Assembly (NCBI GenBank): GCA_002238555.1
Contig: MPMO01000049.1
Span: 1-37,889 of the forward strand
Direction of reading: 5' to 3'
Length of the DNA: 37,889 bases
Source: Caldilineaceae bacterium bin34
Lineage (GTDB): Bacteria > Chloroflexota > Anaerolineae > Caldilineales > Caldilineaceae
Made by a program: the position numbers and the translations under genes
Shown: positions 24,631 to 33,440 of the stretch, piece after piece
Numbering within the stretch: the stretch's first letter is position 1
Layout of the letters: the number at the start of each line of letters is the position of its first letter
Notes under the pieces: model-generated
Told to the model about the DNA's origin: nothing
Databases searched by the model: none
Seen by the model: the letters and a program-made list of their open reading frames with translations, nothing else

Positions 24631-27243
24631 CTACTCCGAAGCTTCGGGCTCCAGGACCGATACGACATGGAAGCGGCTGAAATAGTCGGTCGCCACGCGT
24701 TGCACTTCTTCAGCGGTTACCGCTCGCAGCCGATCCGGGTACTCGGCGTCCAACTGGATGCCGGCACCCAGCATTTCGTACCAGCCGATATCGAACGCCC
24801 GGCTGGAGGAGGTTTCGCGCCTGCGGATGAAGGAACCGATCTCCCGGTTGACGGCCAAATCCAGTTCGTCCTGCTCCACCCCGTTTTCGGCGACATCCTG
24901 CAGAATGGCACGGATGCCCGCGATCGTGGCCTCCTTGTCCTCCGGCAGGACAATGGCGTACAGGGCCACGTGGCTGGTTCCGGACCGGGACGGGAAGAAG
25001 GATCCCGTCGAGTAGGCCAGGCCCTGCTCCTCCCGCAGCGTTGTGAACATGCGGCTGGCGGCGCCGCTGCCCACGATGCTGTTGATGACCTTCATGACCG
25101 CATAGTCGTCGTCGCCGACGCCGGGAGCCGGGTATCCCATCACGATCCAGGCCAGGTTGGCGTCGGGACGTGCCACCGTGGGTTCGATGGTGGTTGCCAG
25201 ATCGATGGTGCGCGAGCCGTGCTCAATCGGGTCGCCCGTGCCTGCAAGCGACTCGAAGGCCGACTCCAGGCGCAGGGCCAGCAGTTGGGGATCCACATTG
25301 CCCGTGACCGAGATCACCATGTTTTCCGGCACGTAGTACCGACTGTGGAACGCCTTGACGTTGTCCAGCGTCAGGGACTCGATCGTTTCCAGCGTTCCCA
25401 GTTCGGGACTGCCGTAGCCGCTGTCGCCGTACAGTCCCGCCAGCAGTTGGTCGTAGATGACCCCGAACTTGTCGTCGAGGCTGGCTTCGAGGTCGAGCAG
25501 CCGTTCCGTCTTCAGGCGGTTGAACTCCTCTTCGGTGAACGCCGGCCGTGTCAGCACATCCACATAGATCGGAAACGCCTCGGTCCAGGTGTCGGCGGTG
25601 GCCACAAGCGTGACATTGGCCATGTCGGGCAGCTGGGACTGGCCCAGCGTGGCGCCCAGGTTCTCAATGTCGAGGAAGATCTCCTCTTCCGTCTGGTCCT
25701 CGGTGCCTCGCAGCAGGAGTGCGTTGGTGAAGGTGGAAATACCGGAGTTGGCCGCGGTTTCGACCGAGGTTCCGGTGCCCACAAACGTCTGGAAGGCCAC
25801 GACATTGGTGGCTGTGTCCTGGCGCAGGATCAGCCGCAGCCCGTTGTCCAGGACCATCAGGTCTTCGGATGTATCCGCTGTTGGCATCTCCGCGTCCATC
25901 GGAACCATGCGGATTTCCAGCTGCGAGCCCAGATCCACGTACTTGCGCGCCATCTGCACAATGTCGTCGGCCTTGATCGTGCGGATGCGATCGAGGTATT
26001 CGAACGCAAAGTTTGGCTGGCCCATTACGGTGGCGTAAAAGCCCAGCGTACTGGCGATACTGCGGCTGCGCTCGGCGGACCTGTCCCACTGCGCGATTAG
26101 CACCGTCTTGGCTGTTTCGACCTCCTCTTCCGTAAGGTCTCCGTCCAGGACCCGCTCTATCTGGTCGAGCAGCGCCACCCGGACGACGCCGGCGCGTTCC
26201 GGCGGATACTGGGCGGACAGCTGGAAGATGCTGGGCAACTGGGTAGTGAAGTAGCCCGCGTCGGCCGACGTGACCACCCCCAGATCCCTGACGATGTCGC
26301 GATAAATCCGGGAACTGCGGCCGCCGGACAGGACGTACAGCAGAACATCGAGCGCAATTTGGTCGTCCAAGTCCTGCGCCTCTGGCCCGCGCCACATCAA
26401 CCGTATGCGTTCCTGTTCGATATCGCGGGCGATTTCAAGGGTTTCGATGGCGGTGCGCGGAGCCAGTTCCGGCGGGTTGAACTCCGGCAACTCGCGCGGT
26501 TCCATGCCGCCGAAGGCATTATCGACGGCCTGCAGGGCCGCGTCCGGATCAAAGTCGCCGGCCACGATTACGGTCATGTTGTTGGGCACATAGTAGGTGT
26601 CCAACCACTCCTCGAACGTCTCCAGCGTGATGCTGGACACCGTCTCCGTCGTGCCGAGAATCGGCTGCCCGTAGGGATGGCCGCCGTAGAAGGCCTCCCA
26701 GGATTGGTAGGCCAGGTAGGAATCCGGATCGTCGTTGCGCTGGTCGCCCTCGCGCAGGACGACATCCCGCTCGGACGTCAGGTCCTGCTCCGTGTAGTGG
26801 CCGTTGATCAGCATGTCGGCCAGCATGGCGACCGCATCCTCAACGTGTTCGCTGGGCACCGTGATGTAGTACTGGGTCCAGTCGAAGGAGGTGCTGGCGT
26901 TGGACGTGCCGCCCCAACCCTCGATCACGGCATCAACGGCGCCTGCATACTCTTCGGAGCCGTAGAAAATCATGTGTTCGAAGAAGTGCGCAATGCCGTT
27001 GTGCTCGGGCGGTTCGTGTACCGAGCCGACTCCGATCCAGGCGTTGACCGTGGCGACCGGAGCGCCGTCCTTGGGCGCCAGGATGACCGTCAGGCCATTG
27101 TCCAGCGTTGTCACGGTGACGTCGTCCCGAATCGAATCCAGGGCGAGCGCGCGCTGACCGGAAACGGGAGGCAGGAGGACCAGCCACAGGGTTAGGGCCA
27201 CCAGGGTGTACAGTGACAGGCGAGCCGCGATGCGTACCGACAT
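24631..27243 (-). CDS. M16 family zinc metallopeptidase (pitrilysin/PqqL type), exported
   Basis: 870 residues from the ATG at 27243 (GAGGA seven bases upstream); a TTG nine codons earlier is less likely. Residues about 1-32 form a signal peptide (YTLVALTLWLVLLPPVSGQ), so the protein is exported. The first M16 half has the inverted zinc motif HFFEH (GIAHFFEHMIF) and the distal Glu in VLREGDQRNDDPD. The second half (about 430-860) has the M16 fold without the zinc motif (SRYYVPENMVISVTGN), as normal for the inactive domain. Such two-domain, single-chain enzymes form a clam-shaped chamber that degrades peptides. It ends at a strong terminator and is separated by about 100 bases from the DUF58 gene on the same strand. 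Confidence 0.93.
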   Translation of the reverse strand: MSVRIAARLSLYTLVALTLWLVLLPPVSGQRALALDSIRDDVTVTTLDNGLTVILAPKDGAPVATVNAWIGVGSVHEPPEHNGIAHFFEHMIFYGSEEYAGAVDAVIEGWGGTSNASTSFDWTQYYITVPSEHVEDAVAMLADMLINGHYTEQDLTSERDVVLREGDQRNDDPDSYLAYQSWEAFYGGHPYGQPILGTTETVSSITLETFEEWLDTYYVPNNMTVIVAGDFDPDAALQAVDNAFGGMEPRELPEFNPPELAPRTAIETLEIARDIEQERIRLMWRGPEAQDLDDQIALDVLLYVLSGGRSSRIYRDIVRDLGVVTSADAGYFTTQLPSIFQLSAQYPPERAGVVRVALLDQIERVLDGDLTEEEVETAKTVLIAQWDRSAERSRSIASTLGFYATVMGQPNFAFEYLDRIRTIKADDIVQMARKYVDLGSQLEIRMVPMDAEMPTADTSEDLMVLDNGLRLILRQDTATNVVAFQTFVGTGTSVETAANSGISTFTNALLLRGTEDQTEEEIFLDIENLGATLGQSQLPDMANVTLVATADTWTEAFPIYVDVLTRPAFTEEEFNRLKTERLLDLEASLDDKFGVIYDQLLAGLYGDSGYGSPELGTLETIESLTLDNVKAFHSRYYVPENMVISVTGNVDPQLLALRLESAFESLAGTGDPIEHGSRTIDLATTIEPTVARPDANLAWIVMGYPAPGVGDDDYAVMKVINSIVGSGAASRMFTTLREEQGLAYSTGSFFPSRSGTSHVALYAIVLPEDKEATIAGIRAILQDVAENGVEQDELDLAVNREIGSFIRRRETSSSRAFDIGWYEMLGAGIQLDAEYPDRLRAVTAEEVQRVATDYFSRFHVVSVLEPEASE

Positions 27244-27340
27244 GGATTTTCCTCGTAGGATGATTTGCAAGGGGTCTTCAATCCTATTCTATTGCCCAGA
27301 GGGGCGCGGAGGGGCGGGAACCCGACCCGGCACGCGGTCC

Positions 27341-28690
27341 TTAAGGCAAATTCAATGTTTGGCTGTACGAAGGCTCCCCGCGGGCGTGGTCTCCCTGTGA
27401 GCCGTTCAGCCAGGTGCGCTGCGGATTGCCGGCCAGGGCCTCGGCCAGCGGCTGGTCCTGGGCAATCCGGTAGTGGGGCAGGCGGGCACTGGCCAGTTCG
27501 GCAAACACGGCCTGCATTGAACGGGCCGGGTCGAAGGTCTGGCAGTCGACAACCAGGGCCAGGCTGCCCACCCCGCGCATGCGGAGTTCCCGCAGGGCCT
27601 GGACCCACAGCGGGTCGGGGTCGGCCGTTACCACCATCAGGGTTTCGTGACGCGACAGGTGCAGTCCGTCGTTGAGTATGAACTCGGCCATCGACACGCC
27701 GCCTTCCGCCTCCAGTACGGCCAGCGATTCCAGCAGCTTGCGTTCCTGGCGACCGCCCCGGTCGGGCGGAAGGGTGATGCGCACCTGCCCGTAGGCCGTC
27801 AGGCCGACGGCGCGGCCGCCCCGCAGAAAGTGGCGGACCACGCTGGCGCTGGCGGCGATCGAGTACTCGGTGGTGCTGGGGGGCAACCAGGTCGCATCGG
27901 TCCGGGACTGCCGGCCCCAGCCGCCGAACACCGTCGGTCCCGTCACGGGCGGCGGTGTGGGCAGCGACACCTCGGGAGCGGCAGCCAGATCCAGAAACAG
28001 CTGCACATGGGCGGAGGGGTCGAGCTCGAACTCCTTGACAATCAGCCGGTTGCGCCGGGCCGAGGAAAGCCAGTGGATGCGATTCTGACCATCCCCCGGC
28101 GTGTAGTCCCGTACGCTTGAGGCGTTGGTGGTCACCACCGGCGTGCGCAGCCTGATGCGTTCATCGCCCGAAAGGTCCGAGACCACCGGCGTGAAGTGGG
28201 GCAAATCCACGGCGACCGGAAAGACCGTGATGCCGGTCCGGGCGGGCAGATGCAGTTCCCGCATGAACAGCCCCAGGGGATCGCTGCTCCGCACGCGCAT
28301 GGGACCCAGCATGAAGCGGCCCCGCATCCGGCACTGGGTGCGAATCTGCCAGCGCCGCCGGCCGCCGCGTCGCAGGTTGGCCACCACCCGGCTGGATTCG
28401 TGGTGGGGCAGGGTCGAGTAGTCTGTCAGTTCCAGCCACATTTTGGGCATGCGGCCGTGATTGCGGAGCTCGAACACCTCGTCGATGCGCTGCCCGACCT
28501 GGCTCGTGCCCGCGGATGGAAAGCGCCGGAGCTCGATGCCGGCCAGCACGGTGCGCGACCACAGCCAGCTCAGGATCAGGCCGCCCGTGCCCAGATACGC
28601 CAGATTGGAGAAGAACGGGTCGCCGGTATTGAACGCCAGCACCCAGAAAAAGCCGATGCTCCCGATCAGGAGTGCGAGACGCCCGTTCAA
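27341..28690 (-). CDS. DUF58 domain protein, membrane-anchored partner of MoxR
   Basis: 449 residues. Two N-terminal hydrophobic segments (ALLIGSIGFFWVLAF, then NLAYLGTGGLILSWLW) anchor it. The central DUF58 motif reads VRDYTPGDGQNRIHWLSSAR, followed by LIVKEFE. The C-terminal half resembles a von Willebrand A-like fold without a clear MIDAS motif. The start is TTG at 28690. No ATG or GTG fits, and the in-frame MoxR stop lies only 24 bases upstream, so the TTG start is well constrained. DUF58 proteins work with MoxR ATPases in chaperone-like systems with vWA and transglutaminase proteins; neither of those is encoded next to it here. Confidence 0.9.
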   Translation of the reverse strand: MNGRLALLIGSIGFFWVLAFNTGDPFFSNLAYLGTGGLILSWLWSRTVLAGIELRRFPSAGTSQVGQRIDEVFELRNHGRMPKMWLELTDYSTLPHHESSRVVANLRRGGRRRWQIRTQCRMRGRFMLGPMRVRSSDPLGLFMRELHLPARTGITVFPVAVDLPHFTPVVSDLSGDERIRLRTPVVTTNASSVRDYTPGDGQNRIHWLSSARRNRLIVKEFELDPSAHVQLFLDLAAAPEVSLPTPPPVTGPTVFGGWGRQSRTDATWLPPSTTEYSIAASASVVRHFLRGGRAVGLTAYGQVRITLPPDRGGRQERKLLESLAVLEAEGGVSMAEFILNDGLHLSRHETLMVVTADPDPLWVQALRELRMRGVGSLALVVDCQTFDPARSMQAVFAELASARLPHYRIAQDQPLAEALAGNPQRTWLNGSQGDHARGEPSYSQTLNLP

Positions 28691-28714
28691 GTAACTGTAC
28701 CCGTGCAGGCCCGG

Positions 28715-29668
28715 TCAGGCCACGGCGGCATCGGCGCCGGGCACGGCGGTGGTGCCCAGGATTTCGCTGACAATGGAGGTGGCGTCCACGCCCCGGATGC
28801 GGGCCGAGGGGCTGGCGATCAGGCGATGGGCCAGCACGGCGCCGGCCAGGGCCTTGATGTCGTCCGGGGTTACGAAGTCCCGGCCCTCCAGCGCGGCCCA
28901 GGCGCGCGCGGTCTTGAACAGGGCCAAGCTGCCGCGGGGGCTGGCTCCCAAGTAGATGTCGGGATGCTCGCGGGTGGCCCGCACGATGTCCACCACGTAG
29001 GCGCGCACCAAGTCGTTGACGTAGACGCCGGTGAGGGCTCTCTGGGCAGTCAGCAGCTCCTCCAGGGTTGCCACCTGCTCGAGGGAGGCGATGGGGTGGG
29101 CTTCCTGTTGCAGGACCATGATTTCCATCTCCTGGCGCTTGACCGGGTATCCCAGTTGAATGCGCAGCATGAATCTGTCCACCTGGGCCTCCGGCAGGGG
29201 AAACGTCCCTTCGTACTCAATCGGATTTTGCGTGGCCAGGACGGTGAAGGGCCGCGGCAGGTCGTAGGTGCGGGTGTCCACGGTGATCTGCCCTTCCTCC
29301 ATGGCCTCAAGCAGGGCGGACTGGGTCTTGGGGGTGGCCCTGTTGATCTCGTCGGTGAGCACAATCTGGGCCATGACGGGACCGGGCCGGAACTCGAACT
29401 CCAGGTTCTTCTGGTTGAAGATGCTGACGCCGGTCACGTCGCTGGGCAGCATGTCGGGCGTGAACTGGACGCGGCTGAAGGAACAGCCGATGCTCCGGGC
29501 GATGGAGCGGGCCAGCATGGTCTTGCCCACGCCGGGCACGTCCTCAATCAGCACGTGGCCTTCGCACAGCAGCGCCAGGATCGTGAGGCGGATTTGTTCG
29601 TCCTTGCCAACGATGACCTTGCGCACGTTGGCCAGGACGCGTTCCGTAAATGTCTGTACCTGCTCCAT
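28715..29668 (-). CDS. MoxR-family AAA+ ATPase
   Basis: 317 residues. Walker A is DVPGVGKT (43-50), Walker B IVLTDEINRA, sensor I region VLATQNPIEYEGTFPLPEAQ with the arginine-finger segment VDRFMLRI, and sensor II SPRGSLALFKTARAWA. All MoxR signatures are present. MoxR proteins are cytoplasmic chaperone-like ATPases acting on vWA/DUF58 partners, often for metal insertion or envelope stress. The DUF58 gene follows after 24 bases and would be co-transcribed. The ATG has AGG about five bases upstream. The gene upstream is mobile-element debris, so the promoter must lie in the short 29.67-29.8 kb interval; none was obvious. Confidence 0.94.
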   Translation of the reverse strand: MEQVQTFTERVLANVRKVIVGKDEQIRLTILALLCEGHVLIEDVPGVGKTMLARSIARSIGCSFSRVQFTPDMLPSDVTGVSIFNQKNLEFEFRPGPVMAQIVLTDEINRATPKTQSALLEAMEEGQITVDTRTYDLPRPFTVLATQNPIEYEGTFPLPEAQVDRFMLRIQLGYPVKRQEMEIMVLQQEAHPIASLEQVATLEELLTAQRALTGVYVNDLVRAYVVDIVRATREHPDIYLGASPRGSLALFKTARAWAALEGRDFVTPDDIKALAGAVLAHRLIASPSARIRGVDATSIVSEILGTTAVPGADAAVA

Positions 29669-29805
29669 GAGACCTGTCTGGATTGTGGTGGCAGCGTAAC
29701 GTCAGCATAACAAGCGGATGCCCGGCCGCAAGGGGATCGTCACCGCTTTCCATACTGGGACGGCATTGGCCCGGCCTGCCCACCGGCATTCGATTTGTTG
29801 GGGAC

Positions 29806-30987
29806 TCATATACCTGACCAAGCAGCAATACTGATCACTTAAGCACAAAATTTTGTCGACTTAAAGCAGGGTTGAGATTGTGTCCGTTGCCCGAAAGATG
29901 GTGCTAGTGGACATAACTGAGCTAAATAGACAGTATTGGACCAAGCAGCCGGCATATCCGGTTCACGGGTCATCGGGGTCCCCCAGGGGATCGTCCCTCG
30001 CCGTGCAGCAGCCCCTGTCCCGCGGGCCGCCACGGGCGCGGACGGAAGTCCCGCCCGCACCAGAATGTTGATGGCGGGGTTGTGTTCGGCGTGGGCCCGG
30101 CTCCCGCAGGCCCCGCACGCGAACACCGCCTGCGACGGCCGGTTGTCCCCGTGGACATGGCCGCACCGGCTGCACGTCTGCGACGTGTAGGCCGGATCCA
30201 CTTGCAACAGCGCCCCCGCCTTGTACGCCAGCTTGCGCTCCCACGAGCCCCAGTCGCTGGCCAGGATGCTGCGGTTGAGTCCCGAGGTTTGCTTGACCTG
30301 CCGGCCGGGTTTCGCCACCGTGCCCTTGGCGGACTTGGTCATGGTCAAATCCTCAATGGCCACGGTGTGCGCCGTGTCCGCCAGCTTGTGACTGACCTGA
30401 TGTGTGGCGTTGTCGCGCTGGCGTGCCCGTTTTCGGTGCAGCTTGGAAAGTTGCCTGTTCACGCGCCGGCCCCGGTTCGACTTGGGCCGTCGGTCCTTGG
30501 GCCCCCAGCCCTGCTTGCGGGCGATCTGCGCATCCAGCTTGTCCGTGTCGGGCATCGCCTACACGACGCCTTCGCTGTCCGTGGCCTGCCCTACGTTGCG
30601 GTCCAGGCCGAGCGCGTCGTCCGCGGCGGGCGGCCGCACCTGCTCCGCGGGCACGGCGTAGCAGACATGGGCGTACAACTGCGGGTATTGCTCCGTGCCT
30701 TCCATGCGCACGCGCACGGTCAGCAGCCGGCAGCCCGCGTACTGGTTCGACCCCGCCAGCCGCAGCCAGCCGACCTTGGGCACGTACAGGCGGTCCCCGT
30801 CCATCTTGACATCATCGGGAATGGTGAACGCCGGCACGGTGAAGTGCCGGGGCCTGCCCTTGTTCCGGGGATCATTGAGGAAGCGCGTGTACGCGTCGGC
30901 CAGGTACTTGAGCGTGTAGCGCACGCAGGCTGAATCCGGAACCGCCCATGGTAGCCACATGGCAACCCACCCCGTCAGCACACCCAA
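29806..30987 (-). pseudogene. tnpB: TnpB pseudogene: 5' truncated, in-frame amber, 3' end split by a MITE
   Basis: Homology begins inside the N-terminal domain (WAVPDSACVRYTLKYLADAY) with about 60 residues missing. The frame continues to GLDRNVGQATDSEGVV (RuvC-I Asp), then an in-frame TAG at 30561-30559, and resumes MPDTDKLDAQIARKQG. RuvC-II VAIEDL is present, and the zinc ribbon CSRCG...CGACG is intact. In RuvC-III the usual ADxNAAxN reads AEHNPAIN, so the catalytic Asp is Glu. The apparent last 33 residues (from SNTVYLAQ) are encoded by the MITE. Before that insertion the gene would have ended AAWSGI-stop at 29806-29808. It is related to the fragment at 1-434. Five changes make it non-functional as a nuclease. 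Confidence 0.88.
29816..29948. mobile_element. 113-bp MITE-like insertion with 10-bp target duplication
   Basis: The insert spans 29826-29938. It begins CAATACTGATCACTTAAGC and ends in CAGTATTG. The right end, read on the minus strand, is CAATACTGTCTATTTAGC, so the two ends are imperfect inverted repeats of about 18 bp, with the outer 8 identical. It is flanked by perfect direct repeats GACCAAGCAG (29816-29825 and 29939-29948), a 10-bp target duplication. It is too short to code for a transposase. Duplications of 10-12 bp are known for IS4-family elements, so a non-autonomous IS4-type derivative is one guess. It interrupts the 3' end of the tnpB pseudogene. Removing it and one repeat restores that end. 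Confidence 0.75.
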
Positions 30988-31015
30988 TTTAGATGCAATT
31001 GCCCTGCGGGGCCAC

Positions 31016-31050
31016 GAACCGGCTTTGCCGGTGCTTGGTCCGGTATATGA
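31016..31050 (+). repeat. Inverted copy of the tnpB 3' end
   Basis: This 35-base segment matches the restored 3' end of the neighbouring tnpB pseudogene (29964-29939 joined to 29815-29806, minus strand) with about three substitutions and one missing base. Both contain GAACCGG, a short loop, GCCGG, GCTTGGTC and GGTATATGA. It lies on the opposite strand, just beyond the truncated 5' end of that pseudogene. It is thus a remnant of a second element copy in inverse orientation. In IS605-type elements this region encodes the end of the guide-RNA scaffold; the small CCGG-loop-CCGG hairpin fits an element end. Confidence 0.6.
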
Positions 31051-31132
31051 GTTCCGTTTGCTACCATTTTGACGGCTCCGCCGCGACAGGGGGGCGGACG
31101 ACCATCCTCAACCGGAGTGTGAAGGACTGACC

Positions 31133-32545
31133 ATGGCATTGCGCGTATTCAATTCCCTCGGCCGCGAAATCCAGCCGTTCCAGCCGCTGGAGGAAGGGTG
31201 CGTGCGCATGTATGTCTGTGGCCCCACGGTCTATGCCGACGCCCACATCGGCCACGCGATGAGCGCGATCGTCTTCGACATGATTCGGCGCTACCTCGAG
31301 TACTTGGAGTACGAGGTCATCTACGTGACCAATTTCACCGATGTCGACGACAAAATCATCGACCGCGCCCGCGAGACCGAACAGGACCCGTTCGAACTGG
31401 CCGAGCACTACACCAACCGCTATCTGGAGCATCTCAGGGATCTGAATGTCAAGGAGGCAACGGAATACACCCGGGTCACCACGGAAATGCCCAATATCAT
31501 CTCGGATATCAGCGAGTTGGGTGAGGCCGGTTTCGCGTACGAACTGAATGGCAGCGTGTATTTTCGGGTCCTGCGGGACGAGGACTACGGCAAGTTGAGC
31601 CAACGGCGGCTGGAAGACGCGCGGGCCGGCACGCGGGTTGAGGAAGACCTGGACAAGGAGGATCCGGCCGACTTCGCCCTCTGGAAAGCGGCGCAGCCCG
31701 GCGAACCGTCCTGGGAGAGTCCGTGGGGCCACGGCCGACCCGGCTGGCACATCGAGTGCACGTCCATGTGCCGCCACCATCTGGGCGACACAATCGATAT
31801 TCACGGCGGGGGCAACGACTTGGTGTTCCCCCATCACGAAAACGAGATTGCCCAGAGCGAGTCCCTGACCGGCCAGCCGTTCGCCAACTACTGGGTGCAC
31901 AACGGCATGATGCAGCTGTCGGGAACCAAGATGAGCAAGTCGCTGGGCAATCTGATCACCATTGCCGAGTTCCTGGAGGATCACCCCCCGGACGCCCTGC
32001 GCATGGTGGTGTTCCAGGGCCACTATCGCAAGCCCGTGCAGTTCTCGGACGACATTGTGGCAGCAGCGGAGCGGGGTCTGCGCCGCATGCGCCAGGGGCT
32101 GCGGCCCGCCCAGGGGCGAACCACCGTGGGGCCCGAGGCGGAAGCCCTGCGGCAGGCGACCGAGCGGGCGCGGGCCGATTTTCGCGCTCACATGGACGAC
32201 GATTTCAACACCAGCGCGGCCATCGCCTCGATCTTCGATCTGGTGCGGGCCGTCAACACCGCCCAGGCGGCCGATGTGGGTGGATTGTTCATGGATGTCG
32301 CTCAGGACACCGTGCGGGAACTGATGGGTGTCCTGGGCTTCACGCTGGAGGGGCCGGCGGAGCCGGAGGAGGAGTCTTCCGGCCTGGCGGAACCCCTGAT
32401 CGAGCTCCTGCTCGAGACCCGCTCGGAGCTGCGGGCTGCGCGGCAGTTCGAGCTGGCCGACCGCCTGCGGGATCGGCTGGGCGAATTGGGCATTCAGTTG
32501 GAGGATGGGCCGCGGGGCACCACTTGGCAGCGCAACCGGGCATGA
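31133..32545 (+). CDS. cysS: Cysteinyl-tRNA synthetase
   Basis: 470 residues. HIGH motif at 38-41 (AHIGHA), KMSKS at 266-270 (TKMSKSLG). Zinc ligands: C29 (VCGPTVY), the Cys in GWHIECTSM, and the His/Glu in HHENEIAQ. The C-terminal anticodon-binding domain is present and of normal length. AAGGA lies seven bases before the ATG. Essential for translation. It overlaps the downstream methyltransferase by four bases, an arrangement common for cysS-rlmB. There is no T-box-like leader; upstream is mobile-element debris, so the current promoter may be recent. Confidence 0.97.
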   Translation: MALRVFNSLGREIQPFQPLEEGCVRMYVCGPTVYADAHIGHAMSAIVFDMIRRYLEYLEYEVIYVTNFTDVDDKIIDRARETEQDPFELAEHYTNRYLEHLRDLNVKEATEYTRVTTEMPNIISDISELGEAGFAYELNGSVYFRVLRDEDYGKLSQRRLEDARAGTRVEEDLDKEDPADFALWKAAQPGEPSWESPWGHGRPGWHIECTSMCRHHLGDTIDIHGGGNDLVFPHHENEIAQSESLTGQPFANYWVHNGMMQLSGTKMSKSLGNLITIAEFLEDHPPDALRMVVFQGHYRKPVQFSDDIVAAAERGLRRMRQGLRPAQGRTTVGPEAEALRQATERARADFRAHMDDDFNTSAAIASIFDLVRAVNTAQAADVGGLFMDVAQDTVRELMGVLGFTLEGPAEPEEESSGLAEPLIELLLETRSELRAARQFELADRLRDRLGELGIQLEDGPRGTTWQRNRA

Positions 32546-33300
32546 AGCCGGAACTGCTGTACGGGTTCCATGCGGTACGGGAGGCACTGCGCGCGGGACG
32601 GCGCGACTGTCGCGTCCTCTGGCTCCTGCAGTCCAAGGGCCGCGGCCGGCCATCGCACCGGTTGACGGACCTGGCCCGGGCGCGGGGGGTGGAGGTCAGA
32701 ACCACCCCCGGCGGTGTGTTTCGCGGGTTGCAGGAGGCGGGGGTGCGGCACCAGGGGGTGGTCCTGGAGGCCGGTCCTTGGCGATCGTCGACCCTGGAGG
32801 AAGTTCTGATAGGGGCCGCGGACAAGGGGGAGCCGCCCCTGCTGTTGGTCCTGGATCATATCCAGGATCCCCAGAATGTGGGGGCCCTGCTGCGCGTCTG
32901 CGACGCCTGTGGCGTCCACGGCGCCATCTGTGCCCGGCGCCGGGCCGCGCCCCTGTCGCCGGCTGTGAGCCATGCCAGCGCCGGCGCCATGGAGCACCTG
33001 CCAGTGGTGCAGGTCGCGAACGTGCGGCAGGCCATGGACCGGCTCAGGGACGAAGACGTCTGGCTGGGGGGCCTGGAGGGAAGCGCCGGCGAGGCGGTTC
33101 CCATCGGGCAATTCGACCTGGACCGATCTTTGGCTCTGGTGGTGGGCAGCGAAGGTGCGGGCCTGTCCCGCCTGGTGCGGGACGGCTGCGACTTTCTGCT
33201 GCGGCTTGCCATGCACGGCCAGGTCGAGAGTTTCAATGCAGCCAGTGCCGTGGCCATCGCCCTGTACCTGGCCAGGCAGTCGCGATCCGGCGCACGCTGA
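32542..33300 (+). CDS. rlmB: TrmH/SpoU-family RNA 2'-O-methyltransferase (RlmB-type)
   Basis: 252 residues from the ATG at 32542, which overlaps the cysS stop. The N-terminal substrate domain begins LYGFHAVREALRAG, as in RlmB. The SPOUT domain has motif 1 LDHIQDPQNVGALLRVCDA, motif 2 LALVVGSEGAGLSRLVRD and motif 3 RLAMHGQVESFNAASAVAIA, forming the SAM-binding trefoil knot. RlmB methylates 23S rRNA G2251 in E. coli; TrmH-type relatives methylate tRNA, so exact target is inferred. Co-transcribed with cysS. Confidence 0.92.
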   Translation: MKPELLYGFHAVREALRAGRRDCRVLWLLQSKGRGRPSHRLTDLARARGVEVRTTPGGVFRGLQEAGVRHQGVVLEAGPWRSSTLEEVLIGAADKGEPPLLLVLDHIQDPQNVGALLRVCDACGVHGAICARRRAAPLSPAVSHASAGAMEHLPVVQVANVRQAMDRLRDEDVWLGGLEGSAGEAVPIGQFDLDRSLALVVGSEGAGLSRLVRDGCDFLLRLAMHGQVESFNAASAVAIALYLARQSRSGAR

Positions 33301-33440
33301 AGCCAAATCATTGGTTTGGATGTGGGACGGCGGTCCTGTGCGCGTAGGATGGTTGGAAACCGAATCGCGCTCGCTGTGCTACACTGCCCCGCGCTGGCAA
33401 CATACCCTGTCCGGGACCTGAATCAACAGTTTCCAAGTCC

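Noticed and set aside
29839..29940. Natural C-terminal extension of the 30-kb TnpB protein (last 33 residues)
   Set aside because: These codons lie wholly in the MITE-like insert; the restored gene ends at AAWSGI.
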